Shown here piece by piece: positions 24,705-33,420 of a DNA stretch of 64,000 nucleotides. The DNA is taken from positions 56,001 through 120,000 of the forward strand of contig NZ_DS996816.1 of NCBI RefSeq assembly GCF_000156235.1, written 5' to 3'. The stretch comes from Pseudovibrio sp000156235 (GTDB lineage: Bacteria; Pseudomonadota; Alphaproteobacteria; Rhizobiales; Stappiaceae). The notes beneath the pieces were generated by a model. That model made no database searches. It saw only the letters and a program-made list of their open reading frames with translations, and was not told the origin of the DNA. Numbering within the stretch: position 1 is the stretch's first letter; every line of letters begins with the position of its first letter. A program made the translations under genes and the position numbers.

Positions 24705-25472
24705 ATGTCGGGGACAACCCCTCCTAAGATAGCGTCATCGCCTGACCAACCATCTTTTGAATGTGTTCATGAAACCTGCGGTTTTAAGGGCGAAGAATGC
24801 ATCTGCCGCCCTATGCATCTTCACTTCGACAGAGCTGAACTTCGCACCGCCCGAACCATCGAGCTGAACGAAGGTGATCAGCTGGCACCCGAAGACTTTC
24901 CGGAACCAGTTGTCTTTGCAGTCCTCACTGGTGTGATTGCTGTCGAGAGTCATTTAAGTGATGGCCGCCGCTCTCTACTGACACTCCGCTTCCCGGGCGA
25001 ATACCTCGACATGAACCGCGCGGACAGACATGCATCCGGTGAGGTTGTCGCGCTTGCGCCAACATCCGTAAAGCTTGTCCCACGCAATGTGTTCGAAGAA
25101 CTTCTCCTGCGAGATGGAAATCTGCGCCGCATTTACTGGCGCCGCGCAACAGACATCATGCACCAGCAGTTCGACCATTCCTCTGATCTGGGCAAGAAGA
25201 CCCCAACAGAGCGCATGGCCTCCTTTATCTTTGAACTGCGCAACCGCATGAACATCCCGCGCTTCGTAGAAGAGTTCACTCTGCCAATCTCCAGACAGTC
25301 TATCGCGGACTACCTCGGCCTGCGCGCTGAAACCGTCAGCCGTGTTCTGAAAAGTCTGGAGAAAGAAGGCGCAGTCAAACTCATCGGCAAACACAAGATT
25401 GAAGTTCTGGACTTCAAAGGCCTACGTAAGATCGCCAACGGCGCACGCCCGCGCCTGTCCAACCACCGCTGA
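24705..25472 (+). CDS. Crp/Fnr family regulator with N-terminal four-cysteine cluster
   Basis: This 255-residue protein has a cNMP-type beta barrel (about 50-150), a dimer helix and a C-terminal helix-turn-helix. The recognition segment RQSIADYLGLRAETVSRVLK has the E-x2-SR spacing of FNR. All four cysteines of the protein are near the N-terminus: C20, C25, C32 and C34 (C-x4-C-x6-C-x-C). Classical FNR uses three N-terminal cysteines plus one in the barrel, and that central cysteine is absent here. The cluster could hold an Fe-S centre for oxygen or redox sensing. It is divergent from the Idr-like operon, which it probably controls. GGGGAG precedes its ATG. Confidence 0.88.
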   Translation: MSGTTPPKIASSPDQPSFECVHETCGFKGEECICRPMHLHFDRAELRTARTIELNEGDQLAPEDFPEPVVFAVLTGVIAVESHLSDGRRSLLTLRFPGEYLDMNRADRHASGEVVALAPTSVKLVPRNVFEELLLRDGNLRRIYWRRATDIMHQQFDHSSDLGKKTPTERMASFIFELRNRMNIPRFVEEFTLPISRQSIADYLGLRAETVSRVLKSLEKEGAVKLIGKHKIEVLDFKGLRKIANGARPRLSNHR

Positions 25473-25519
25473 TCAAATCAGCAAACACAAGAGCTGGCGA
25501 ACTACCAGCTCTTTCAGCC

Positions 25520-26377
25520 CTACTCTTCCTCTACATTATTAATACGCGCCGTGATCTCATTAAGACGGGTCAGGCTCTGCATCGTCATGGGCAGCATGAT
25601 GGCAGCTTCCACAAACTCCCATGAATACGCTACAATAGAGAAGATCATCCCTGTGCTCATATCCGGTAGGCCAGCTGCAAGCACCAGATTGGTGACGATG
25701 AAGGCAATCTGAAACAGGAAGATCACGCCATAAACGATCGCTTCCGTATCTGAAAGCCGCACTTCATGAGTTCGCAAAGCTCTCAGATGCCGCCAGACAC
25801 CTTTCCGACTACCCCGCTCCAACACATTCACCTGATTTTCACTCTCCGCATTGAGCGAGGAGTTCAACAGATAGAATCGGCTGTTAAACGCCGAATAGGT
25901 CAGCAGCATCAGGAGAACAACTGCAAATGCAGAGGCCGACAGTAACAAATGGAACCCGGCGAGCACCACCATAGCTACAACGATCTGAATAACAGCTGAA
26001 AGCACCTCAGGTACTTCACCTTCCAGATAATCCACCAGCTCCCGGCTCATGTTCAGCCGCGCAGCCCGTTTTGAGACCGGTTTATTCTGATGCTTCTGAT
26101 CCAGTGCAGCGCCAAGATGAACGCGGATGGTACCGTAGGCGCGAGTATCATAAATCCGTCGGGCAACAGCAATCACCGTCAGCCCGACAAGCACGGCACC
26201 CATTATAATGACATTATCATAGGCACCCTGCAGCAGGTCATCGATGGCAAACCCGATCAGCAGCGGGATCAACGCCATCAGAAAATTCTCTGCGAGCACA
26301 CCAGCCCATGTCAGACAGATCCGATAAGGAAAGGTCTTCACAATGGTAGAAAGCCCAAGATGCCCCTCTAAACGCAT
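25520..26377 (-). CDS. ABC-exporter-like six-TM membrane protein without ATPase domain
   Basis: The product is a membrane protein of about 285 residues with six hydrophobic segments, for example ENFLMALIPLLIGFAIDDLL, VIIMGAVLVGLTVIAVA, SAVIQIVVAMVVLAGFHLLL, SAFAVVLLMLLTYSAF, YGVIFLFQIAFIVTNLVLAA and the last near SIVAYSWEFVEAAIMLP. This is the layout of an ABC exporter transmembrane domain, but no Walker A or signature motif follows and the frame ends at RINNVEEE. ATG 26377 has GAGGA 4 nt upstream. The earlier ATG 26410 would have a palindrome in place of a ribosome site. It may be a half-domain that needs a separate ATPase or may have another role. Confidence 0.75.
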   Translation of the reverse strand: MRLEGHLGLSTIVKTFPYRICLTWAGVLAENFLMALIPLLIGFAIDDLLQGAYDNVIIMGAVLVGLTVIAVARRIYDTRAYGTIRVHLGAALDQKHQNKPVSKRAARLNMSRELVDYLEGEVPEVLSAVIQIVVAMVVLAGFHLLLSASAFAVVLLMLLTYSAFNSRFYLLNSSLNAESENQVNVLERGSRKGVWRHLRALRTHEVRLSDTEAIVYGVIFLFQIAFIVTNLVLAAGLPDMSTGMIFSIVAYSWEFVEAAIMLPMTMQSLTRLNEITARINNVEEE

Positions 26378-26413
26378 TAAGTCCTCAACACGAAGATAAT
26401 AGATTGTCATTTT

Positions 26414-26429
26414 AGATAATCTATTATCT
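26414..26429. promoter_or_regulatory. Palindromic operator-like site upstream of ABC-like gene
   Basis: AGATAAT-CT-ATTATCT is a perfect 7-bp inverted repeat with a 2-bp centre. It lies about 37 bp before the preferred start 26377, in promoter position. It looks like a dimeric repressor site, but the regulator is unknown. Confidence 0.55.
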
Positions 26430-26458
26430 CATTGTGTCAAGGCCTGCCCGTTGCAGAG

Positions 26459-27607
26459 CTAAGCCACCATCTCCTCAACACCAACCAGCTCAAAAGAACC
26501 AACTGCCGTTTCTATCCCATTCAGCAGCACCGCAAGCTTGTGCTCACCATCGTAATACCGCCGGGTCGTAATGGGCCGCATGCTATGCTGACCTGTAACA
26601 GAGAGCTTCTGCCCTGCACGCAACTCCCCGCGCTTCCATTTGAACACCTTGGGTGCCAAAGTCCCGTTGGCTTTCCGATGGTAGATTACAAAATCCAGCA
26701 TGTAAGAAATCGGCTGGTCGGAAGAGTTCGCGATCTCAGCAGCAAAGGAAAGCTTGGAGCCAAACTCGACACGGCTATCCCGCAGCTCACAAGAGACAAC
26801 CTGCGCATGTTCAGGATCATACCCGAGCACCGCAAGGCTCGGCAGATGCGCGGCTTTCACGTTGCTCCGCAGAGCATGGCGTACCATCCGCTTCCGCCGC
26901 TCAGAAGGCTCTTCCATCCATCTCTTACACACCTCAGCTGTCAGATCTGGATGATCCTTTGAGATGTCATTGAGATGATTGGCAACAGACCGGCGCACAT
27001 ACTCGGTCTCGTCATCCTTCAACGCCTCCAACAAAGGCAAACACTTCTCCGGCGCTTCAATGAACCCCTTCAAGCGCTGCCCCCATGGCAGCCGTGGTCG
27101 CGTCCCCTCAGAAACGAGCCGCCGCACATGGGCGCTTTCATCCGCGGCCCATTCAGTCAACAACACCATCGCTTCATCTTCATAGCGCTCGATGAAAGCA
27201 CGAATGGCAAACTCAGCAGAAAACCGACTGGTCATCTCTTTCATGGCCGCCATGGAAAGCTCAAAGTGCTCCAGACCATAAAGCAGAACATAGTCTGAGT
27301 ACGGCATGGTGATGAAACCATAGAGCCCATCCCCTTCATGCTCCCAGACAGGCTCGTCATCCATAGCCAGCGGCGCAGAAAGCGTCGCCATCATGATCCA
27401 GAGCGCATCGCTATAATCTTCCGGCAGATAACGACGCAGACAACGTGCCAGATGAAGTGAGCGCTCCTTTAGCTCCAGGTCACTCAATCCCTCCAGCGCT
27501 TCCACCATAAAACCAGCACTGTCAAACGCAGGATGAACCCTCGCCAAAGCAGAGGCCACACGTTGGATAGAGGCTTGATTGAAGACCTCTTTAAAAGGCT
27601 CAGCCAT
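26459..27607 (-). CDS. DNA alkylation repair protein, AlkC/AlkD-like HEAT fold
   Basis: This 382-residue protein starts MAEPFKEVFNQASIQRVASA. It contains helical HEAT-like repeats (SAEFAIRAFIERYEDEAMVLLTEWAADESAHVRRLVSEGTRPRLPW and LKDDETEYVRRSVANHLNDISK, spanning about 130-245). These match the AlkC group of non-flipping DNA glycosylases that excise alkylated bases. A C-terminal beta-sandwich domain (about 285-380, VEFGSKLSFAAEIANSS) is the extra Ig-like domain found in many AlkC proteins. The start ATG 27607 overlaps the upstream small gene by 8 bp, so translation is coupled. A WYL regulator is divergent. Confidence 0.85.
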   Translation of the reverse strand: MAEPFKEVFNQASIQRVASALARVHPAFDSAGFMVEALEGLSDLELKERSLHLARCLRRYLPEDYSDALWIMMATLSAPLAMDDEPVWEHEGDGLYGFITMPYSDYVLLYGLEHFELSMAAMKEMTSRFSAEFAIRAFIERYEDEAMVLLTEWAADESAHVRRLVSEGTRPRLPWGQRLKGFIEAPEKCLPLLEALKDDETEYVRRSVANHLNDISKDHPDLTAEVCKRWMEEPSERRKRMVRHALRSNVKAAHLPSLAVLGYDPEHAQVVSCELRDSRVEFGSKLSFAAEIANSSDQPISYMLDFVIYHRKANGTLAPKVFKWKRGELRAGQKLSVTGQHSMRPITTRRYYDGEHKLAVLLNGIETAVGSFELVGVEEMVA

Positions 27608-27932
27608 AAGTCCCCACCACGCTAAAGAACTCCATTGCACCCGCTTTACGAGGCTGATGCTCACGGCTCATATCAATCATTGAAAAATACGCCTGCCCAG
27701 CTTCATGCTGACCAGCCGCAGCAAATGCCCGCTCACTCGCGCTACTATCCGCCCAGACTACAATATCAGCGTAAGCACCATCCTCATGCTTCACAAGTGA
27801 ACGACGCACAAAGCCCTTATGCCCATCCAGAAATTCACTCTGAAACCGCTCAGACGCAGCGACAAGATCCGCCTCCGTCTTATCAGCAGCAAGATGAAAA
27901 GGAGCAAACTCAATCACTTGGTTGGTCATCAT
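27600..27932 (-). CDS. Small alpha/beta-barrel (ABM-like) protein coupled to the AlkC-like gene
   Basis: This 110-residue protein has the profile of a dimeric ferredoxin-like barrel: strand QVIEFAPFHL, helix TEADLVAASERFQSEFL, strand GFVRRSLVKHEDGAYADIVVW, helix SASERAFAAA, and a C-terminal EFFSVVGTYG. This resembles antibiotic-biosynthesis monooxygenase/Dabb-type proteins, though no catalytic residues are diagnostic. It is first in a two-gene unit with the AlkC-like gene (8-bp overlap) and divergent from a WYL-domain regulator. Either of two adjacent ATG codons may be the start (AAGGAAATA before them). Confidence 0.72.
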   Translation of the reverse strand: MMTNQVIEFAPFHLAADKTEADLVAASERFQSEFLDGHKGFVRRSLVKHEDGAYADIVVWADSSASERAFAAAGQHEAGQAYFSMIDMSREHQPRKAGAMEFFSVVGTYG

Positions 27933-28000
27933 TATTTCCTTAGAAGTCTCGATGACCCGTTTGTATGGACAAATATGCCATTTAATGACACATTTCTTTC

Positions 28001-28750
28001 ATGACCACAGAGAGAACCAGAGCAACCGCGCTGGAGCGCTTAGATCGACTTGAACAAATAGAAACACTGCTGAAGTCCGGCGAGTGCCCGACAACCCATG
28101 ATCTGGCGAAAGAACTCGGTATTTCTCAAAGAACCCTGTTCCGGGATCTGGAGTTACTCCGTGAACGCGGCCTGCCGATCGAAGCGGACAAAGGCCGCGG
28201 CGGCGGCATTCGCTTGCAATCCCGTTGGGGAGTTGGTCGTCTCAAGCTGGAGTATAAAGAGGCCATCGATCTGCTCATCAGCCTCGCCATCGCTGAGAGC
28301 ATGCACTCCCCTCTCCTGCTGGCCAATCTCAAGCCAATCCGCCGAAAACTGATCGCCTCTTTCTCCCCGGAACTGCGCTCACGGGTCGACACTCTGAAGT
28401 CCCGCATCTGGATCGGCGGAACGGCTTCGGTCTATGTATATGGATCCTTTGAGGAAATCGACAGCGACGCCATGAGCCCAATCAACGAAGCCTTTCTGAT
28501 GAGCAAATGCATCCAGATCGAGTACAGTGATCAGAACGGCAATCTCTCCCAGCGTACCATCGAACCGCACTACCTCTTCCTGAGCTATCCGGTCTGGTAC
28601 ATCATGGCCTGGGACCACCTGCGCAACGCCGTCCGCACCTTCCGCCTCGACCGCATAAAATCCGCCCAAATGCTCGCAAAAAGCTTCCCCTTAAAACCCA
28701 GACAACCCTTCATAGAGGCCATCGACGGCATAGAACCAACGACACCTTAA
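28001..28750 (+). CDS. WYL-domain HTH transcriptional regulator (YafY-like)
   Basis: This 249-residue protein has an N-terminal HTH_11 winged helix (RLDRLEQIETLLKSG, TTHDLAKELGISQRTLFRDL, GLPIEADKGRGGGIRL) and a C-terminal WYL domain from about 150 with the core QIEYSDQNGNLSQRTIEPHYL and YPVWYIMAWDHLRNAVRTFRLDRI. WYL domains bind nucleic-acid or nucleotide ligands in several DNA-damage and defence regulators. It is divergent from the ABM-like/AlkC pair, 68 bp apart, and most likely controls that pair, linking it to alkylation stress. Confidence 0.9.
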   Translation: MTTERTRATALERLDRLEQIETLLKSGECPTTHDLAKELGISQRTLFRDLELLRERGLPIEADKGRGGGIRLQSRWGVGRLKLEYKEAIDLLISLAIAESMHSPLLLANLKPIRRKLIASFSPELRSRVDTLKSRIWIGGTASVYVYGSFEEIDSDAMSPINEAFLMSKCIQIEYSDQNGNLSQRTIEPHYLFLSYPVWYIMAWDHLRNAVRTFRLDRIKSAQMLAKSFPLKPRQPFIEAIDGIEPTTP

Positions 28751-28872
28751 GCACCGTTTCTCTGGGTTTCGCACCACGTCATCAAAGCTTCAACAAACAT
28801 TCATAGGCCTGCCATGCGGGGCCCCTAACCAGAAAGCACTTAACCGCAAAACTATTCTGACAGGGGATTTTC

Positions 28873-31095
28873 ATGCGCGTTCTTCGCACTTCACTTATGG
28901 GCGGCATTTCGGTTGCCATGCTGGCAGCAGGCCTTTCTGCTGTAACTGCATCTGAAGCAAAGTTCTTCAAACGCATCGCGACCATGCCGGTTTACGAAAC
29001 ATTGGCAGAAGGCGTAGACCGCAAGTCGGAAACCGTGGCAGAAATCATTACCGCTTCTGAAGACGGCATGACCCTCGCCTTTACCGATGGCCCTCAGAAA
29101 GAGATCGTCTTCCTCGATGCTTCCAACGCCGCACAGCCAGTTCCAGCAGGGCGTACCGCACTCGGTGGCGAGCCCACTTCTGTAGCGATTTCAGGCAAGT
29201 ATGCACTTGCAGGTGTAAACACCTCCGAAAGCTACACCAAGCCGTCCGGCTACCTCGCTGTCATCGATTTGGCGACCAAACAGATCACCGCAAAGTGCGA
29301 TGTCAAAGGCCAGCCTGACTCTGTGGCTGTCTCCAAAGACGGCAAGTTCCTCGCGATTGCTATTGAAAACGAGCGTGACGAAGACCTGAACGACGGCGCT
29401 TTACCTCAGTTGCCAGCAGGTTTCCTGACCATCTTCGATCTGGACAACAACGGCATGCCGACAAACTGCGATGCCGTGCGCACCGTGGAAATGACAGGCC
29501 TTGCGGCAGAAGGTGGCGATGACCCAGAACCAGAATACGTCGCCATCAACAGCAAGGGCGAAGCTGTTGTAACTCTTCAGGAAAATAACCACCTCGCCAT
29601 CGTGGACTTGGATTCCGGCAAGATAATCAACCACTTCTCAGCCGGTACAGCAACCGCTGAAAACGTGCCGGTTAAGAAGGCGCGTCTCTCTGATGCCTCT
29701 GGTTCGAAGGTGGACGTTCCTCGGGAACCGGATGCTGTGGCTTGGATTGATGGCAATCGCTTCGTGACAGCCAACGAAGGGGATTACAAAGGCGGCTCTC
29801 GTGGTTTCACCATCTGGAACAAAGACGGCACCATCGAGTTCGACAGCGGCAACCAGATGGAACATCTGGCCATGTCCCACGGGCATTACCCTGCCAAGCG
29901 CGCACACAAGAAGGGTACTGAGCCTGAGGGCGTAACTGTTGGCAAGTTCGGCGGAGAAACCCTGATCTTCGTAAACTCCGAGCGCGGAAACTTCGTCGCG
30001 GTCTATCGCGACACGGGCGGTAAACCTGAGTTCGTCCAGTTCCTGCCAACTCACATTGGCCCAGAAGGCCTGCTGGCGATACCGTCCCGCAATCTCTTCG
30101 TTGTCGCCAACGAGAAGGACAATGTGGAAGACAAAGTCCGCGCCCACGTTGGCCTCTACGAGTTTGGCGCAACCTCTGCTGAGTACCCGCAGCTGGTCTC
30201 CAACATTGATCCGGAAACCAACGCACCAATCGGCTGGGGCGCAATCTCCGGCATGGTGGCAGATAAAGACGATGCCAACAAACTCTACGCCGTCTCTGAC
30301 AGCTTCTACGACAAAGCCCGCATCTTCACGCTGGACGTTTCCAAACAGCCTGTTGAAATCACAGGCCACATGGATCTGACAGGCGGCACCGCGAAAAAGT
30401 ACGATCTGGAAGGCATCGCCCTGCGCAAAGAGGGTGGCTTCTGGCTGGCATCTGAAGGCAATGCGAAGAAGGAAATGGAACACTACCTGCTTCAGGCCTC
30501 TGCCAATGGTGAGATCCAGAAAGAAATCAAACTGCCAGCAAGCCTTATCGCACAAGCCAAGCGCTTCTCACTGGAAGGCGTGGCCGAGTTTGAGGTGAAC
30601 GGCAAAACCCTCGTAGCCGTTGCAGTTCAGCGTGAGTGGAACGACGATCCGAAAGGCATGACCAAAATCGGCATCTACAACCCTGAGGATGAAAGCTGGG
30701 GCTTCGTTCACTACCCGCTGGACGCGCCACGCAGTTCCGCCGGTGGTTGGGTTGGCCTCTCCGAAATCACAGCTCTCGGCAATGGCAAGTTCGCTATTCT
30801 GGAGCGTGACAACAAAGGCGGTAAGGAAGCAGCCATCAAGCAGGTAACCACGATCTCACTGCAAGGCATCACGCCTGCACCACACGGCACCGAACTTCCA
30901 GTGCTGACCAAGAAAGTCGTTCTCGATCTGCTGCCAGCCATGTCCGCAACCAATGGCTGGACACCAGATAAGGTGGAAGGGCTGGCTATCACCAACGATG
31001 GCCGCATCCTCGTCTCTACCGACAATGACGGCGTAGATGATGCCAGCGGAGAAAGCCTCTTCTTCTCCATGGGCGATGCAGCACAGCTGAACTAA
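28873..31095 (+). CDS. Secreted esterase-like phytase-family protein
   Basis: This 740-residue protein has a Sec signal (MRVLRTSLMGGISVAMLAAGLSAVTA). The N-terminal half is a beta-propeller of YVTN-type repeats, e.g. QPDSVAVSKDGKFLAIAIEN and REPDAVAWIDGNRFVTANEGDY. The C-terminal half (about 465-735) is the esterase-like phytase domain: KYDLEGIALRKEGGFWLASEG, AKRFSLEGVAEFEVNGKTLVAV and NGWTPDKVEGLAITNDGRILVSTDND with many acidic loop residues that could bind calcium. It is presumably periplasmic or extracellular and acts on phosphate esters. The activity is not proven. A strong terminator follows. It appears to be monocistronic. Confidence 0.82.
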   Translation: MRVLRTSLMGGISVAMLAAGLSAVTASEAKFFKRIATMPVYETLAEGVDRKSETVAEIITASEDGMTLAFTDGPQKEIVFLDASNAAQPVPAGRTALGGEPTSVAISGKYALAGVNTSESYTKPSGYLAVIDLATKQITAKCDVKGQPDSVAVSKDGKFLAIAIENERDEDLNDGALPQLPAGFLTIFDLDNNGMPTNCDAVRTVEMTGLAAEGGDDPEPEYVAINSKGEAVVTLQENNHLAIVDLDSGKIINHFSAGTATAENVPVKKARLSDASGSKVDVPREPDAVAWIDGNRFVTANEGDYKGGSRGFTIWNKDGTIEFDSGNQMEHLAMSHGHYPAKRAHKKGTEPEGVTVGKFGGETLIFVNSERGNFVAVYRDTGGKPEFVQFLPTHIGPEGLLAIPSRNLFVVANEKDNVEDKVRAHVGLYEFGATSAEYPQLVSNIDPETNAPIGWGAISGMVADKDDANKLYAVSDSFYDKARIFTLDVSKQPVEITGHMDLTGGTAKKYDLEGIALRKEGGFWLASEGNAKKEMEHYLLQASANGEIQKEIKLPASLIAQAKRFSLEGVAEFEVNGKTLVAVAVQREWNDDPKGMTKIGIYNPEDESWGFVHYPLDAPRSSAGGWVGLSEITALGNGKFAILERDNKGGKEAAIKQVTTISLQGITPAPHGTELPVLTKKVVLDLLPAMSATNGWTPDKVEGLAITNDGRILVSTDNDGVDDASGESLFFSMGDAAQLN

Positions 31096-31121
31096 GAGCA
31101 ACACAACTGAATGAAGAACAG

Positions 31122-31148
31122 CCCGGCGGAACATTTCGCCGGGTTTTT
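31122..31148 (+). terminator. Rho-independent terminator after phytase-like gene
   Basis: Stem CCCGGCG (31122-31128)/CGCCGGG (31137-31143) is followed by TTTTT. Confidence 0.92.
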
Positions 31149-31324
31149 CAATGCCGTGATTGGAAAATTCTGGCGGTGTCCCTCCGCAGCCTTAAATCAG
31201 GTAGATATTATCACGTATAAACAATCTATACGTGCTGTATCAAATAATACAACAGCCACCCAAGCAACGCACCAATAGTGAAGTCAGATAAATACTTCTG
31301 ATTCTCAATAAACTCGGTGCACAT

Positions 31325-32314
31325 ATGCCTATATCTAATTTAAATACACCACAAACAACTGTGCAAATAGATCAAAGCACAAGTTTCGCGCAAGTTAATG
31401 CAAAGGATGCACAAGCCACTAACTTGAGTTATTCCACTTCACAGACAGATACCCCTAAAAAAACGGGCTTCTACTACGCCCCCTTTGCATCTGAAGATAT
31501 TTTGGACTACGCCGCAGGCGCTAATCGAACCAGAAACACCACTGGCAAAGAGCCACGCCATATCATCGTGGCAAATGACGCAGACAAGACCAAGCTGGAA
31601 ACCCTGAAGCAGCAACTGATTGAAAAAAAGCATACACAAGCCAGCGACATGCGCCAGACAGCAAATGCAGTCATCTCAGAACTAAACCTTGAAGGATTTG
31701 AGCTTCTGGATTTTGTGTCTTCAGATGATTACAAAGCCATGATGAAACTAGCGCAAAACTACACTTTCGAGGCTCATGTTTTGCAGCAGTCAGACATTAT
31801 CAGCAATGAAAACACCGGCATTCTGGGCACATTGAAGAGCAGCGAAAACAAGCTTTATGTTCTCGGTCATGGCTCTTCCGGCTCCAACGAGATATCCAGT
31901 AAACGGAGCGCCAGTGAAGAAGGCTATGAAATAGTCTCCTCAAGAGATCTTGCCGAGCAACTCTCCAAAGGTGGACTGGACAAGTCTTTCTCTGACATCC
32001 GTGTCGCAAGTTGCTACAGCGCTGATACAACCAAGCCAGAGTCATTTGATCCAGCTGAACTCAAACTGGCAGCTGAACCGGGCTATATAGACGCCCCGGA
32101 AGATCCCGAACTGGACGGCACAAAGGTGGTCCCATTTGCCCAATCGCTTGCAAATGATCTGAAGGAAGTTGGCTTCGACAAAGTTGAAGTTGCAGGTTAT
32201 CACGGCACAAGTACAGCCATCTCAGATGACACGCATAGATACCAGACACTTCATACAGACGATGCGCCAGTAGCCAGAAGCTCCGAAGTGCGAGAGTTGT
32301 TCCTGCCCGTCTGA
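31325..32314 (+). CDS. Putative secreted clan-CD (C80-like) cysteine protease / effector
   Basis: This 329-residue protein has no signal peptide. The first 45 residues are polar and rich in Gln, Ser and Thr, as is usual in type III secretion leaders. The middle contains a strand-HG motif KLYVLGHGSSGS with H182, then GYEIVSSRDLAEQL, then a strand ending in cysteine, DIRVASCYSA with C230. The HG-(48)-C spacing, hydrophobic strands before both residues, and the following VPFAQSLANDLKEVGF resemble the self-processing cysteine protease domain (peptidase C80) of MARTX and large clostridial toxins, here as a stand-alone protein. Protease activity and secretion are inference. Surrounding DNA is AT-rich and isolated from other genes. 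Confidence 0.6.
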   Translation: MPISNLNTPQTTVQIDQSTSFAQVNAKDAQATNLSYSTSQTDTPKKTGFYYAPFASEDILDYAAGANRTRNTTGKEPRHIIVANDADKTKLETLKQQLIEKKHTQASDMRQTANAVISELNLEGFELLDFVSSDDYKAMMKLAQNYTFEAHVLQQSDIISNENTGILGTLKSSENKLYVLGHGSSGSNEISSKRSASEEGYEIVSSRDLAEQLSKGGLDKSFSDIRVASCYSADTTKPESFDPAELKLAAEPGYIDAPEDPELDGTKVVPFAQSLANDLKEVGFDKVEVAGYHGTSTAISDDTHRYQTLHTDDAPVARSSEVRELFLPV

Positions 32315-32343
32315 GCTTGGCACCCTCCCAACTGAATGCATAA

Positions 32344-32372
32344 AGCCCGACAAAGCTTCTTCGCCGGGCCTT
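32344..32372. terminator. Hairpin between convergent genes
   Basis: GCCCG...CGGGC with flanking AAA and a C/T-rich tail lies between the putative protease and the hydrolase. It is a moderate, possibly bidirectional terminator. Confidence 0.55.
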
Positions 32373-32376
32373 CTGC

Positions 32377-33234
32377 TTAGCGCTGGCTTTCTGCCAGCCT
32401 ACGCAAAATAGCATCAGCTTGGGTCCAGAGGATCGCACTCCCCTCCTCTGCAACCTGATTCAGCTCGGAGCGGTTCAGGCGTTTAGCAAGTGTCGCACCA
32501 AAATCAGGCGAATGGACTGGGCTTGTATCCTTCAGCCCATACCATAACTGCACGTCCTGCTTGATGTTTTCGACGTTGAACGACCAACGCCCCATGGCAA
32601 GCCCAGTATCACGGGCATACCCGGCAGCACCCTGAGAGAAGCCGGCAGCAAGCACATCTCGATAAAGTGGAGCAAACGATGCTGAGGCATAAAACGCACT
32701 GTCCTCAGGCCCACTCATCCCTTCAATCATCTGCCACAACCAATCAGCTGTCGCCATGCCTGCAATGTCTGCCTCAAGACGATCTGGATCATCACAAGCA
32801 AGCGAAACCATGCCCTTCAACTCATTAGGAAGCATAGCAAATAGCTCTGGAGAGGCCAGCTCATCCTGACCGGAGACAACAGCAACGCCATCAACAAGAC
32901 CAGCATCAGCCAGCGCCAACGCAAACGGAGCGCCTTGCGAAAAGCCAATCGCAAACGCCTGATCAGCTTTCACAAAATCAAGCAGTTCTTTGATATCCGC
33001 TGCCCAGCTTTCAAAACTTTTCTCAGGATCAGCCTCGGAGTTCCCCAGCCCAGGACGATCAACGGAGAGAATGCGCAGACCAAGATCTGCTGCAGCCTGC
33101 TCTCCAAACGGAATGGCCGAGGCCATCCCTGCACCCTGACACAAAATCACAGGCCGCCCGTCTGCAGCGCCCCATTCACTCCACGCAAGGACGCGGCCAC
33201 TGGAAAGTTTCAGTGTTCCATCTTGCAGCTTCAC
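32377..33234 (-). CDS. Alpha/beta hydrolase
   Basis: This 285-residue hydrolase starts LKLSSGRVLAWSEWGAADGRPVILCQGAGMAS, with the oxyanion region in the last part. The nucleophile elbow is AIGFSQGAPFALALA (G-F-S-Q-G, about 95-99). The acidic residue is probably the Asp of KDTSPVHSPDFG or nearby. The usual C-terminal histidine is not obvious in the tail SAILWTQADAILRRLAES, where Trp-Thr-Gln replaces the expected G-H motif, so activity may be altered. It is cytoplasmic with unknown substrate. The N-terminal fold and elbow make the family sure. Confidence 0.8.
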   Translation of the reverse strand: MKLQDGTLKLSSGRVLAWSEWGAADGRPVILCQGAGMASAIPFGEQAAADLGLRILSVDRPGLGNSEADPEKSFESWAADIKELLDFVKADQAFAIGFSQGAPFALALADAGLVDGVAVVSGQDELASPELFAMLPNELKGMVSLACDDPDRLEADIAGMATADWLWQMIEGMSGPEDSAFYASASFAPLYRDVLAAGFSQGAAGYARDTGLAMGRWSFNVENIKQDVQLWYGLKDTSPVHSPDFGATLAKRLNRSELNQVAEEGSAILWTQADAILRRLAESQR

Positions 33235-33383
33235 AACATATTCCTCAATGCAAATTCAAAAGCTAAATCAACAAACTAATAAGACAGGCAATCTCTGCTC
33301 TCAAAGCTGCAACTAGCAAAACCGGTAATCACGGCCAGATCAAGCCAACAATCTCATTTTCCCCGATCACGCAAACACGATTT

Positions 33384-33412
33384 AAAAGAAAGCCCGGAGG
33401 AACACCCCGGGC
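33384..33412 (-). terminator. Terminator after NTF2-like gene
   Basis: Stem GCCCGG (33392-33397)/CCGGGC (33407-33412), then on the minus strand a T-rich tract (complement of AAAAGAAA). Confidence 0.75.
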
Positions 33413-33420
33413 CTTATCGC

